A stretch of DNA of 64,000 bases from a virus, in IMG/VR virus record IMGVR_UViG_3300020478_000003, positions 1 to 64,000 of that record, one strand, 5' to 3'. This document shows, in pieces, positions 27,298 through 36,022 of the stretch (positions are counted from its first letter, which is position 1; every line of letters begins with the position of its first letter). Both the position numbers and the translations under genes were made by a program. The notes beneath the pieces were generated by a model. The model did no database searches. It saw only the letters and a program-made list of their open reading frames with translations, and had not been told where the DNA came from.

Positions 27298-27510
27298 ATG
27301 GCACAACAAGGTTATGAAATAGGTCAGACGGAGATACCATTTGTAAGAAAGGATGAAACCTTTAAAAAGTGGAGAGAACGTACTAATCAAATGATACAGC
27401 AACAAAATAATTTTGTCCGCTTGCAAGAATTACATATGTTGGGAGTTGCCGATCCGTTTGTAACTACATCAATGCAACTAAATTATCAAAGCGAAATGTT
27501 GGATCAGTAA
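27298..27510 (+). CDS. Small conserved-looking tail-region protein
   Basis: 70 residues starting MAQQGYEIGQTEIPFVRKDE, then TFKKWRERTNQMIQQQNNFV and a C-terminus LQELHMLGVADPFVTTSM. It is soluble and has no Cys. Starts three bases after the previous stop. No function recognised. Small proteins of this kind sit between the large tail proteins in other marine T4-like genomes, so it may be a fibre-attachment adaptor (inference). Confidence 0.6.
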   Translation: MAQQGYEIGQTEIPFVRKDETFKKWRERTNQMIQQQNNFVRLQELHMLGVADPFVTTSMQLNYQSEMLDQ

Positions 27511-27526
27511 ATATAGGAAATAAAAA

Positions 27527-30500
27527 ATGCACTACACAGGTCACACCTTCAGTTTAAAAGAGTTGAACACTTTAGAACATCAAAAAAGTGCTTTTATTGA
27601 ATCTTTAAATATTAAGCTGGATGATCCCGAACTTTTAGTTAAAGATTTGGCATTGATGCTCCGTTCTCTTGAAGTGATGGAAAATTTAGAGCATCTTCCC
27701 GAATTTAAAACTTTTTTACTTAAAATTGCAGACACAGCGGCAGATTTTGTATCTCCCACAGAGATGATACCTAATGGTGGGATGGATATTACTTATGAAA
27801 CTGCAAACTTAGTTACGAATAGTTCATTTGCCGCCGATGCTTTTGAGGTAGAATTGCTCAAAAATGCTGGCTTTGATTCTCCTGTAGATATGACCCAGCC
27901 TTGGGCGAATGGTATTGCATACAAATACGATATTCTTTATACTGAAGGTACTCAAATAGTACAAGCATATAGTGACGGATTACAAGTAGCACTTGCTTGG
28001 TTTGAGGCTCCTTTAAAAGCAAACACACAATATAAATTTGCATACGATCTAATAGTTAGTGATGTAAACTGGGATTTACCAGACGGTGCTGTTAATATGG
28101 TCGACCAACTGGCTCCCGATACAGGAACGTTCTCTGAACAAGGTGGTGGACCAGACCCAAAAACATATATTTGTTCTGTTCTTGAAGATCCGAATCTTGT
28201 TCGTCCAACTTGTGATGGTGTTGAAGTTCAATGGGATACTTCAATTGCTCATATGGAAACTACTTGTACAGGTGCTGGTGGAACTTGGTTTGAAGGAAAC
28301 ATTAATGACCCAAATACACAAGCACATACGCTCGTACCTTATCACTTAGAAGCAAGAGAAGGCGACACAATTATTTTTACAAATCCTTCCACTTCTATTT
28401 TAGTTCACAATGCAGTTTCCGATGATAATATTTCTTTTGCTTCTCCTGATTTAAATCCTGGAGAAGATTGGGCTTGGGTAGTTGACGGTTATCACGATCT
28501 ATATTTCCACTGTACTTTCCACCCTCTTGAAGAAGGACGACTCACAAGTACGACAAATCACAGATTTGTTTATTCTATTGATCACGCTTTAAATCCTGGT
28601 GATACAATCAAAGTTCCAATCAACTACGGAACAAATGATCCTCTACCATCGTTAAGTAATTCATATCCAATTAACATAGCAATGCCTCAAACTTGTACTT
28701 CAATCGGAGGTGCAGGTAATCAGAATGTTATAGAATCACTTTATCACAATCTTTCACTTGATGATATTGTAACATTTCAATCTGGTGATGTTGAAACTAA
28801 TCCACAAGCTGGTGTTCCAGTAGATGTTTTATTTTCTGGTGGAGCAGATGATAATACAGTACACGCAATTGCTAATACGACTGTATCTGGTGGTGTTGTA
28901 ACTGATTTACAACTCGTAAGTATTGGTTCTGGCTATATTAGTATTCCAACAGTATATATTACTGGTGGAGGCGGAGCAGGTGCCACAGCAACTATTGAAT
29001 TTAGTGGGATCCTTTCCGATATTTCAGTAACAGATGTAGGTGTTGGATATACATCTCCTCCTACTGTAAGTATTTCTGCACCTGATGTTGCGACTATTCC
29101 TGATGGAGCAGGAGGACAGCAGGCTAGTATACAAGCTACAGCCACGTGTCAAATTACTGCCGGTGGAGAAGTTGATTTTATTACGATTGTTGAGCCTGGT
29201 ACTGGATATCACTCTCCTCCAACAATATCACTCGTTGGTGGTGGTCCTACTGTAACAGGAACAGTAGAAGGTACACTTAATGGTGCTGTTCTTGCAATTA
29301 CACTAACTTCAGGTGGAACTGGATATGGTTCAGGATCTAATGCTGTTCCAGTGGGTGAAAGAAAATGGGAAGAATTTATTGTTACCGCAGTACAAAAAGG
29401 TAATGCAAGAGTAGATGTATTTTTCAATGATGAAAATAATATAGGACACGTACATACTGCCGAATTGACTACGGCTGAATATGCCGCAATTCAACTTGGA
29501 AATCCAACAGTTGTTATGAGTTCTACGGATGGTGATGGATCAGGTGAAAATGCGCCACACGCACACTCTGTAACATATGATTGGGATCCTGCATTAAATA
29601 ATGGTGCTGGAGGAATGTATGTTGTGGGTATGTCAGGTTCGCATACACACGGTATGGATGCTTACTACGATATTAGTGGTGGAACAAAAATTGAACTTAC
29701 CAACTTCGGTCACTATCACGAACTTTTACTCGATACAACCGACGAAGCTACGCTTAAAGCAAATCCTCTTACTGGAATAACACAAGATAATGACGGAACT
29801 TGGAGTGCTACAGGTGGAACAACATTAATTCGTACTTCTGATTATGGTACTTCCGATCCACAGCATTTTCATACATTAGAAATGGGTTGTTCCGATCCGG
29901 CAAATGATATATACCTGATTATAGCAATCGATCAGCATATTCACGATTTTGATAGAGTTTGGTATCCAGGATCAAGTCAATTCACAATTGGACATTATAA
30001 CTTTGCACTTGGAGGTGATGATCTTAATCCAACATCTATCACAACTCCTATTACAGATGTTCCTGGATATGTTAAGAAATTACGAGGTATCGAAAGTGAT
30101 ACTCACGGATTAGAGGCTGGAGACAGAGTACATTATCAGAATATTTACAATGGTATTCATCACGGTAACACAAACTACTATGTTGATTATGTTATTGATC
30201 AGGATCACTTTGTACTCACAGAAACAGTAATTTATCCTTTAGAAAATGCACCAGGAACTACTCCAACAGAATACAATGTTGTAGAAGAATATACAGTAGT
30301 TACCGATATGGCATCATATCGATTTGAGGTTGATAGAGATTTTACAAACCATTTTGGTGATCCCTTTGTTTCTGGAGTTGAAATGCTCTGGTCACGACCA
30401 CGTACTGTTAAATCGAACAATCACGGATTAAGTGTTGGTGACATTGTTCAATTACCTTCTGGACCTCTCCCATATACTCCTACAGAATTACCTGGAGAAA

Positions 30501-33500
30501 TGAGAGATCACGTTGTAATTGCTCTTGGTGATGGCTATGGACCAACCGATAACTTAGAAATTACAGTAGACACAGCGGCATCAATAACATTTGCCGATCC
30601 AAACACTACGACTGTCGAAGGTGCTCAGGATACTCCTTGGTATTGGAGCTGGTGGGATAGAAGTGATCCTTCCTATTTTCCTTATCAAAGAGATGAAGCA
30701 GTCCACGCAAACTTAGGAGGTAACGAAGGTATTGTTGGTGGATTTGATGTGTTTAGAGGTGGTACTTATACATTTATTAATAATGCTTGGCACCACACTG
30801 GTTATGCTACAATGATAGATCCTTTCACGGGTGCACCTATGTCAATGTATTTGCACGCCGCGGGTATTAAAGCAATACCTGGAGCAGGATGGGATAATCT
30901 AGTTCAAGCAGGAATGACAAGAGGACTGGGTGATCCAGATGAAGGGTATCATTGTATCTCTAAAAATGCAAATCACGGATTAACAATTGTCTCAGGTGAT
31001 CATAATGAATTCATAAGTACAGACGAAGAGCCTGGTACTTGGGTATCAAATCAATCATTTCCAGAATGTATGGCATTAGATGGTTGGTGTGAAGCACTAG
31101 ACGTAGATGGATGGTACTATAATGGCGTAGATGATTACTCAGCTTGTGAAGCATTAAATCCTGGGTTTGGTGATGTTGGACTTCCTCAGTGGAGAGCATC
31201 ACAATGGATTGGTAACTTCTCAAAAGAATTTACTTGGAAAATCCCAGAAGATTTTGGACTTACAGGTGCAGACGGGCAGACTGGATTTGGACCATTTAAT
31301 CCTCCCGGTGCAGTCAACGGATATTATGCAGTTACTTCAGATCAAGGATTATACAAATTTGACAAAGAAGGAATGATTGAAGGTACTAATCGTACAATCA
31401 ATCTATATCGTGGTGGTACATATCGATTCAGAGTTAATGCTCCAGGACATCCTATGTACATAACTACTGATGATGGTTCTCATTTTACACCCGGTGCATA
31501 CTTTGGAGAATATCTATTAGGTGTTTCAGGAACACGGGCTGAAGAAGGTGCTGGAGATCAAAATTATACTGGTTCATCCCCATTTGGACTCGATGGTTCA
31601 GGTGTTGAAAAATACGAAGTATTAGAATTTACTGTACCTTCAGTAGCACCAGATACATTGTATTATCAATGTGCGTGGCACGCCTCGATGATAGGAACAC
31701 TTAATATTATTGACATACCTGTAGTTAATGCAGGTGATGATATTCACGTTTATTATCATCACGGTCAAGATAATATGTATACTCCGATACACGTTTTAGA
31801 TAAGATTCTTGTAGATAACGGATCAAGTCCTAATTACTTTCAAGTTCAACCAGAACCAGAACACGCATTTCCTGTAGCAGGGACACAAGCAGATATTCTA
31901 GGAACTGGTAATCTGGCGACAGCAACCGGCCCAGGTGATACACCAAGTATTCAAGCGGCAAACATCGAACTTGGCTCCGAGCAATATATTGATCCTGTGA
32001 CTATGATTCCTGGTATTGGTTCAGAACAATTTCTTGTTACAAATCAATATAACGGAAATGCCGTAGTTTATATGAGTACCGATATTGACAAGAGAGCAAA
32101 TATTGCCCTAAATAACGTAACTTTCAAAGAAGTTGTTTGGACAGAAACTGGCTCTTGGCAAGTAGGAGGAGGTTCAGCGTGGACATCCACTACAGAAGCA
32201 GGATATCTTGAACAACTCATAACTGGAGCACTTACCGAAGGAGTTACATACGAAGTTCAATATGATATAACCGAAGATTTCAAAGATGATTTTGGTGCAC
32301 CTAGTGGAACAATTACTGCTTCTATTATAGGAGACACTACGGTTACACTTACACCCAACACATTAGTTGGACATTATACTGAAACAATTACCGCACCTGC
32401 GAATACTACTACATTCAGATTAGATAGTACAGGAATGGGTAAGATTGATAATGCTTCAATTCGAGAACGTGTCACTGGTCAAAATGCTTGGTATATGGGT
32501 GAAGGATGGAGTTCAACGGCTGGAGCTAAAGCATATATTGATGGTTCAATAGCATCTCCTACAGAAATTAGTCAAACAGTTGCATTTGATGCAGGAAAAT
32601 TATACGAAGTTAAGTATAATGTAGCAGATATGGATCCAAATGATGACGGTATGACTGGACGATTGAGAGTTACCCTTGGGCATAATCCTAACAATCTTAT
32701 TTCAAACTGGAATTTTGATATTATTGATACTGCGGCAGTAAACTGGGCATTCAGTGGAGTTGATGTATCTATCGTTAATGAGAAAATGGAATTTCTCTCT
32801 TCAGTCAACGGTACAGCAACATACACACTTGCAAGTTCCCTTGTTAAGAATGCTCATTACGAAGTTACGCTTGATACAACATTACAGACTCATAACATTT
32901 ATATATTTACTGTTGGTCCAGGACCTAGTGGTTCTCACTCACATACTTTCCAGATTACTCAGGAAGATGCTGATTGGTTGATGGAAGATGAAACTAGAAC
33001 ACGAGCATTTCCACAATCGGATGCTTATCACGCAGAAACTTATACTCACGAATTTACTCTTTCTTATGCTACAGTAAATCAAGAATGGATATTAGTGAGT
33101 CAAACTATTCCTGAAGGACACGAAGATTTAGCATTGACCTCTACGGTGACAAATAATCCATCTATAGAAATTATATTAGATTCTGTTGTTCTAGCTACAG
33201 TTACAGAAAGCGGAATTCACCATCTTGATATAATTGGAGAAAATACTGCTGATTTTGTCGTTAGAGTAAACGGTACAGGTTCTATTGATCATATTAAATT
33301 GTTTGAAGAAGAAATTCCAATTTTAGATTACGATTCTACTGGACTTGTTCATCAAGGAGAAGTGGTTCATCACGTAAGAGCGGGATCGCACGATTCTCTA
33401 ATTCACTTTATTGCGGATGTAGATAATAACAGACCAGAAGAAAATAATCCATATTATCTTCAGACTGGTTGGGAAGGAAGTATTGATGAAGTTTCGGTTC

Positions 33501-35935
33501 GAGAAATCGAAGAGAAATGGACATTTGCTCCTCAGCAAGGAGCTTCTGCTTATGTAGATCAAATAGCAGGACAAATTTATACTGCTGGAACTGGAACTTC
33601 TGCAAGAGGAATTGCTCATATCAGTTTTGAAATAATTGATCAAATGAGTTATAAGGTAAACTTTAACGTAGATAGACCTACTGATTCTATAATTAAAATT
33701 GGACCATCTCCCGATACCGATACTTATGGTAGTATGGTTATTGCCGCAAACGATACGGATGGAGATAAAGATTTTGTCTTTAAGGCTCCAGTAACTGGAG
33801 TTGCATACTTAACACTCACAACAACTGGTAATGGATTCACATACTGGGATAATATTTCAGTTAAGACTATTCCAAATCTTTCATCCGATGAATATTTGCT
33901 TCTTGCACGTTCATTGAATATATTTGGAGTACCTATTGGTGGAGAAGAGAGATGGAAAGTTCAGCATATGGATATGGAGAATTTAGATTATGCTGGAATG
34001 CCAATTGCAGGATTACGTACACTAGAATCATATGGTGAATCAATAATTGAGGATTACTATGATGTCAATAAGCGACAAACAGATATATTGAATCCACCTA
34101 TCCGAATTGACAGTTTGAGTGTTGAATTTGGATTTAGGGCAATTGCGGCAGTAAATCCGTCTTGTTCTGATTTTAATACTCAAGCTAGTTTACCAGCTTA
34201 TACTTCAGCGGCAGATTGTACTCAACCTAACGGAATATGGTATGCTGAAGTATTTGAATTCTGTTCGGATGCAACTTATACTACTGAAGTCAATTGTATA
34301 GAACCTAACGGTACTTGGTCCCCAGGAACTTGTTCTGGTGGAGGATTTACAGAACAAGGAACTTGTCTAGCCGCAGGAACTTGTACTGATGCCGCCTATA
34401 ACAACAATCAAGCAATGTGTCTCGGTGCAGGAACTTGTGATAATAGCCTGTACAATAATAATGAAACACAATGTATGAATAATGGTGGAGCTTGGACAAG
34501 TGCAGGAAATAGTTTTACTCCGGCTGGTTATACTTGGACCCCAGGAACTTGTTCTGATATTGCATTTGGATCTCAATCTGCTTGTGAAGCACCAAGAGCA
34601 GTATGGACTCCAACAGTTGCGGCTCATTGTAAAGAATCTCTCGGTGGAGCACTTGCTCCGGCATTCACAACTCAGTCGGCTTGTGAACAACAAAGAGGAA
34701 TTTGGGATCCAACGCTTGTTAGTGCAATGAATGGAGATGAAATAGAAGCAACAGGAGAAGGTATTGATATAAATTGGGATATAACAATTGGAGGTGTTTC
34801 ACAGATCACATCCGCAATTCTACTACCTAGCAGAGTTAAATATGAAGTTACGGTAGATACTCCTTTAGGAGGACAAGAATGGAAGATCACTAATACTGCA
34901 GGAGATTATTTTACTTATCCTGATCCATTTGTTGTAAATGATCCTATGAGAATCATTACGATTTATCAGCCTGATCCTCAAATAGCTCCTAACGGAAAAG
35001 CGTATGGGGAAGATCCATCTTCTCCAAATCACGGCACAGCCGCTGGTGGACAATTTGCGGCAAACGAAGCAGAATTTTACATATATGGAATTGGATTTGA
35101 TCCTGCTTCTACTGTTAAAGTTCAAAAATCTTCCTCTGATGATATGCCTGGAAACTATGCAGTCGGAGGGGATAATACCACTATCTATGAAACTGGATCG
35201 GGAGTAATAGCTACCTATGTTTCTTCTACAGAAATAAAAGTACATCTTACTACAAGTGATATTCCAGCAGGACACGATGCTAGTTTAGGTTCAGCCGGTG
35301 GATGGGGTGTGATGTATTATGATGTAACAGTAACAAATCCTGATGGTCAGACATTCACAGAAAAAGCGAATGCAGTACCAGGAAGTTATGCTGGAGAATG
35401 GATAACAGTCTCAGATGGTAAATATTCCGGAATTACTCCGCCTGTTCATTCAAATCAACCATTCCCAGAATATGCTGTCATTGGATGGGACCCAAATCGA
35501 TATTCTTCTGGTAACGGAGTTAGAGTTTTCGGATATACTTTAGAGCCAGCAGTTAGAATTCAGCAGATTTCAAATAATTTGATGGAGACTATGCCGGATA
35601 TTTTTGATTTGGGAACAAATCCAGAATGGGCACCAGCTGGAGTTGTATCAGCTACAGAATATGAGATGCAAGTAATGGGAGCTTCAGACGATGGAGCTGG
35701 TAATCAATCTTGTGTGGTAACTTTAGTTCCTGCAGAAGGCACAGGCTTAGTATATACACCTGAAATTGCGACTGCCGCAAATGCGACTGCCGTAAGAATT
35801 ATCAACGGTGCGGTAGATGTGAATACTGGGTTATATCCACCACACGGAAGTTATGATATAATATTAACCAATGATGACGGTTCATACGATATAGTGAAAA
35901 AAGGTTTTCATTATGGTCCTGGTCCTTGGTCATAA
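27527..35935 (+). CDS. Giant tail fibre/adhesin (2802 aa) with cupredoxin, His-x-His, CBM-like and Cys arrays
   Basis: The N-terminal ~80 residues are helical (FSLKELNTLEHQKSAFIESL), probably for virion attachment. Then: a cupredoxin-like domain at ~266-345; beta repeats of the GSGYISIPTVYITGGG type at ~450-610; His-x-His modules at ~638-710, ~727-808 and ~1800-1867; a His-rich cupredoxin-like stretch at ~1065-1130; an amicyanin-like cupredoxin at ~1264-1395; several beta-sandwich (CBM-like) domains at ~1535-1720 and ~2080-2180; a Cys-repeat array at ~2210-2393; and two IPT-like domains at the end (YIYGIGFDPASTVKV; VTVTNPDGQTF). The pattern is that of a modular receptor-binding or glycan-binding fibre. 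Substrates are unknown. Confidence 0.75.
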   Translation: MHYTGHTFSLKELNTLEHQKSAFIESLNIKLDDPELLVKDLALMLRSLEVMENLEHLPEFKTFLLKIADTAADFVSPTEMIPNGGMDITYETANLVTNSSFAADAFEVELLKNAGFDSPVDMTQPWANGIAYKYDILYTEGTQIVQAYSDGLQVALAWFEAPLKANTQYKFAYDLIVSDVNWDLPDGAVNMVDQLAPDTGTFSEQGGGPDPKTYICSVLEDPNLVRPTCDGVEVQWDTSIAHMETTCTGAGGTWFEGNINDPNTQAHTLVPYHLEAREGDTIIFTNPSTSILVHNAVSDDNISFASPDLNPGEDWAWVVDGYHDLYFHCTFHPLEEGRLTSTTNHRFVYSIDHALNPGDTIKVPINYGTNDPLPSLSNSYPINIAMPQTCTSIGGAGNQNVIESLYHNLSLDDIVTFQSGDVETNPQAGVPVDVLFSGGADDNTVHAIANTTVSGGVVTDLQLVSIGSGYISIPTVYITGGGGAGATATIEFSGILSDISVTDVGVGYTSPPTVSISAPDVATIPDGAGGQQASIQATATCQITAGGEVDFITIVEPGTGYHSPPTISLVGGGPTVTGTVEGTLNGAVLAITLTSGGTGYGSGSNAVPVGERKWEEFIVTAVQKGNARVDVFFNDENNIGHVHTAELTTAEYAAIQLGNPTVVMSSTDGDGSGENAPHAHSVTYDWDPALNNGAGGMYVVGMSGSHTHGMDAYYDISGGTKIELTNFGHYHELLLDTTDEATLKANPLTGITQDNDGTWSATGGTTLIRTSDYGTSDPQHFHTLEMGCSDPANDIYLIIAIDQHIHDFDRVWYPGSSQFTIGHYNFALGGDDLNPTSITTPITDVPGYVKKLRGIESDTHGLEAGDRVHYQNIYNGIHHGNTNYYVDYVIDQDHFVLTETVIYPLENAPGTTPTEYNVVEEYTVVTDMASYRFEVDRDFTNHFGDPFVSGVEMLWSRPRTVKSNNHGLSVGDIVQLPSGPLPYTPTELPGEMRDHVVIALGDGYGPTDNLEITVDTAASITFADPNTTTVEGAQDTPWYWSWWDRSDPSYFPYQRDEAVHANLGGNEGIVGGFDVFRGGTYTFINNAWHHTGYATMIDPFTGAPMSMYLHAAGIKAIPGAGWDNLVQAGMTRGLGDPDEGYHCISKNANHGLTIVSGDHNEFISTDEEPGTWVSNQSFPECMALDGWCEALDVDGWYYNGVDDYSACEALNPGFGDVGLPQWRASQWIGNFSKEFTWKIPEDFGLTGADGQTGFGPFNPPGAVNGYYAVTSDQGLYKFDKEGMIEGTNRTINLYRGGTYRFRVNAPGHPMYITTDDGSHFTPGAYFGEYLLGVSGTRAEEGAGDQNYTGSSPFGLDGSGVEKYEVLEFTVPSVAPDTLYYQCAWHASMIGTLNIIDIPVVNAGDDIHVYYHHGQDNMYTPIHVLDKILVDNGSSPNYFQVQPEPEHAFPVAGTQADILGTGNLATATGPGDTPSIQAANIELGSEQYIDPVTMIPGIGSEQFLVTNQYNGNAVVYMSTDIDKRANIALNNVTFKEVVWTETGSWQVGGGSAWTSTTEAGYLEQLITGALTEGVTYEVQYDITEDFKDDFGAPSGTITASIIGDTTVTLTPNTLVGHYTETITAPANTTTFRLDSTGMGKIDNASIRERVTGQNAWYMGEGWSSTAGAKAYIDGSIASPTEISQTVAFDAGKLYEVKYNVADMDPNDDGMTGRLRVTLGHNPNNLISNWNFDIIDTAAVNWAFSGVDVSIVNEKMEFLSSVNGTATYTLASSLVKNAHYEVTLDTTLQTHNIYIFTVGPGPSGSHSHTFQITQEDADWLMEDETRTRAFPQSDAYHAETYTHEFTLSYATVNQEWILVSQTIPEGHEDLALTSTVTNNPSIEIILDSVVLATVTESGIHHLDIIGENTADFVVRVNGTGSIDHIKLFEEEIPILDYDSTGLVHQGEVVHHVRAGSHDSLIHFIADVDNNRPEENNPYYLQTGWEGSIDEVSVREIEEKWTFAPQQGASAYVDQIAGQIYTAGTGTSARGIAHISFEIIDQMSYKVNFNVDRPTDSIIKIGPSPDTDTYGSMVIAANDTDGDKDFVFKAPVTGVAYLTLTTTGNGFTYWDNISVKTIPNLSSDEYLLLARSLNIFGVPIGGEERWKVQHMDMENLDYAGMPIAGLRTLESYGESIIEDYYDVNKRQTDILNPPIRIDSLSVEFGFRAIAAVNPSCSDFNTQASLPAYTSAADCTQPNGIWYAEVFEFCSDATYTTEVNCIEPNGTWSPGTCSGGGFTEQGTCLAAGTCTDAAYNNNQAMCLGAGTCDNSLYNNNETQCMNNGGAWTSAGNSFTPAGYTWTPGTCSDIAFGSQSACEAPRAVWTPTVAAHCKESLGGALAPAFTTQSACEQQRGIWDPTLVSAMNGDEIEATGEGIDINWDITIGGVSQITSAILLPSRVKYEVTVDTPLGGQEWKITNTAGDYFTYPDPFVVNDPMRIITIYQPDPQIAPNGKAYGEDPSSPNHGTAAGGQFAANEAEFYIYGIGFDPASTVKVQKSSSDDMPGNYAVGGDNTTIYETGSGVIATYVSSTEIKVHLTTSDIPAGHDASLGSAGGWGVMYYDVTVTNPDGQTFTEKANAVPGSYAGEWITVSDGKYSGITPPVHSNQPFPEYAVIGWDPNRYSSGNGVRVFGYTLEPAVRIQQISNNLMETMPDIFDLGTNPEWAPAGVVSATEYEMQVMGASDDGAGNQSCVVTLVPAEGTGLVYTPEIATAANATAVRIINGAVDVNTGLYPPHGSYDIILTNDDGSYDIVKKGFHYGPGPWS
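28321..28560 (+). other. Cupredoxin-like domain 1 in the 2802-aa fibre
   Basis: Sequence HLEAREGDTIIFTNPSTSI, VHNAV, YHDLYFHCTFHPLEEGRL. His, Cys and His occupy plastocyanin-like positions, but the axial Met is replaced by Glu/Gly, so copper binding is possible but atypical. Confidence 0.55.
31320..31715 (+). other. Amicyanin-like cupredoxin domain in the 2802-aa fibre
   Basis: The segment INLYRGGTYRFRVNAPGHPM then VAPDTLYYQCAWHASMIGTL shows the strand order of a cupredoxin. The C-x2-H-x2-M loop (CAWHASM) matches amicyanin spacing (C-T-P-H-P-F-M), and an upstream His (PGHPM) can be the fourth ligand. This is the best candidate for a functional blue-copper site in the window. Confidence 0.65.
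34155..34710 (+). repeat. Tandem Cys-pair motif array in the 2802-aa fibre
   Basis: About eight consecutive units with the form C-S/T-D-x-Y/F-T/N-x(3)-x-C-x(3-5)-G-x-W, e.g. CSDATYTTEVNCIEPNGTW, CTDAAYNNNQAMCLGAG, CDNSLYNNNETQCMNNGGAW, CSDIAFGSQSACEAPRAVW. Single copies of the same motif occur in several other virion proteins of this window. Confidence 0.8.
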
Positions 35936-35968
35936 TATGGATCATAAGTAAAAAATAACACTGGATGA

Positions 35969-35976
35969 TATAAATA
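35969..35976 (+). promoter_or_regulatory. Late promoter TATAAATA, first of a tandem pair
   Basis: TATAAATAG in the 87-base gap before the 1197-aa fibre gene; a second core starts 12 bases later. Confidence 0.65.
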
Positions 35977-35980
35977 GTAT

Positions 35981-35988
35981 TATAAATA
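35981..35988 (+). promoter_or_regulatory. Late promoter TATAAATA, second of a tandem pair
   Basis: Perfect core 34 bases before the ATG at 36023. Cores starting 12 bases apart lie about one helical turn apart. Confidence 0.65.
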
Positions 35989-36022
35989 TATCAAGAGAAT
36001 ATAATTTTGGAGATAAATTAAA

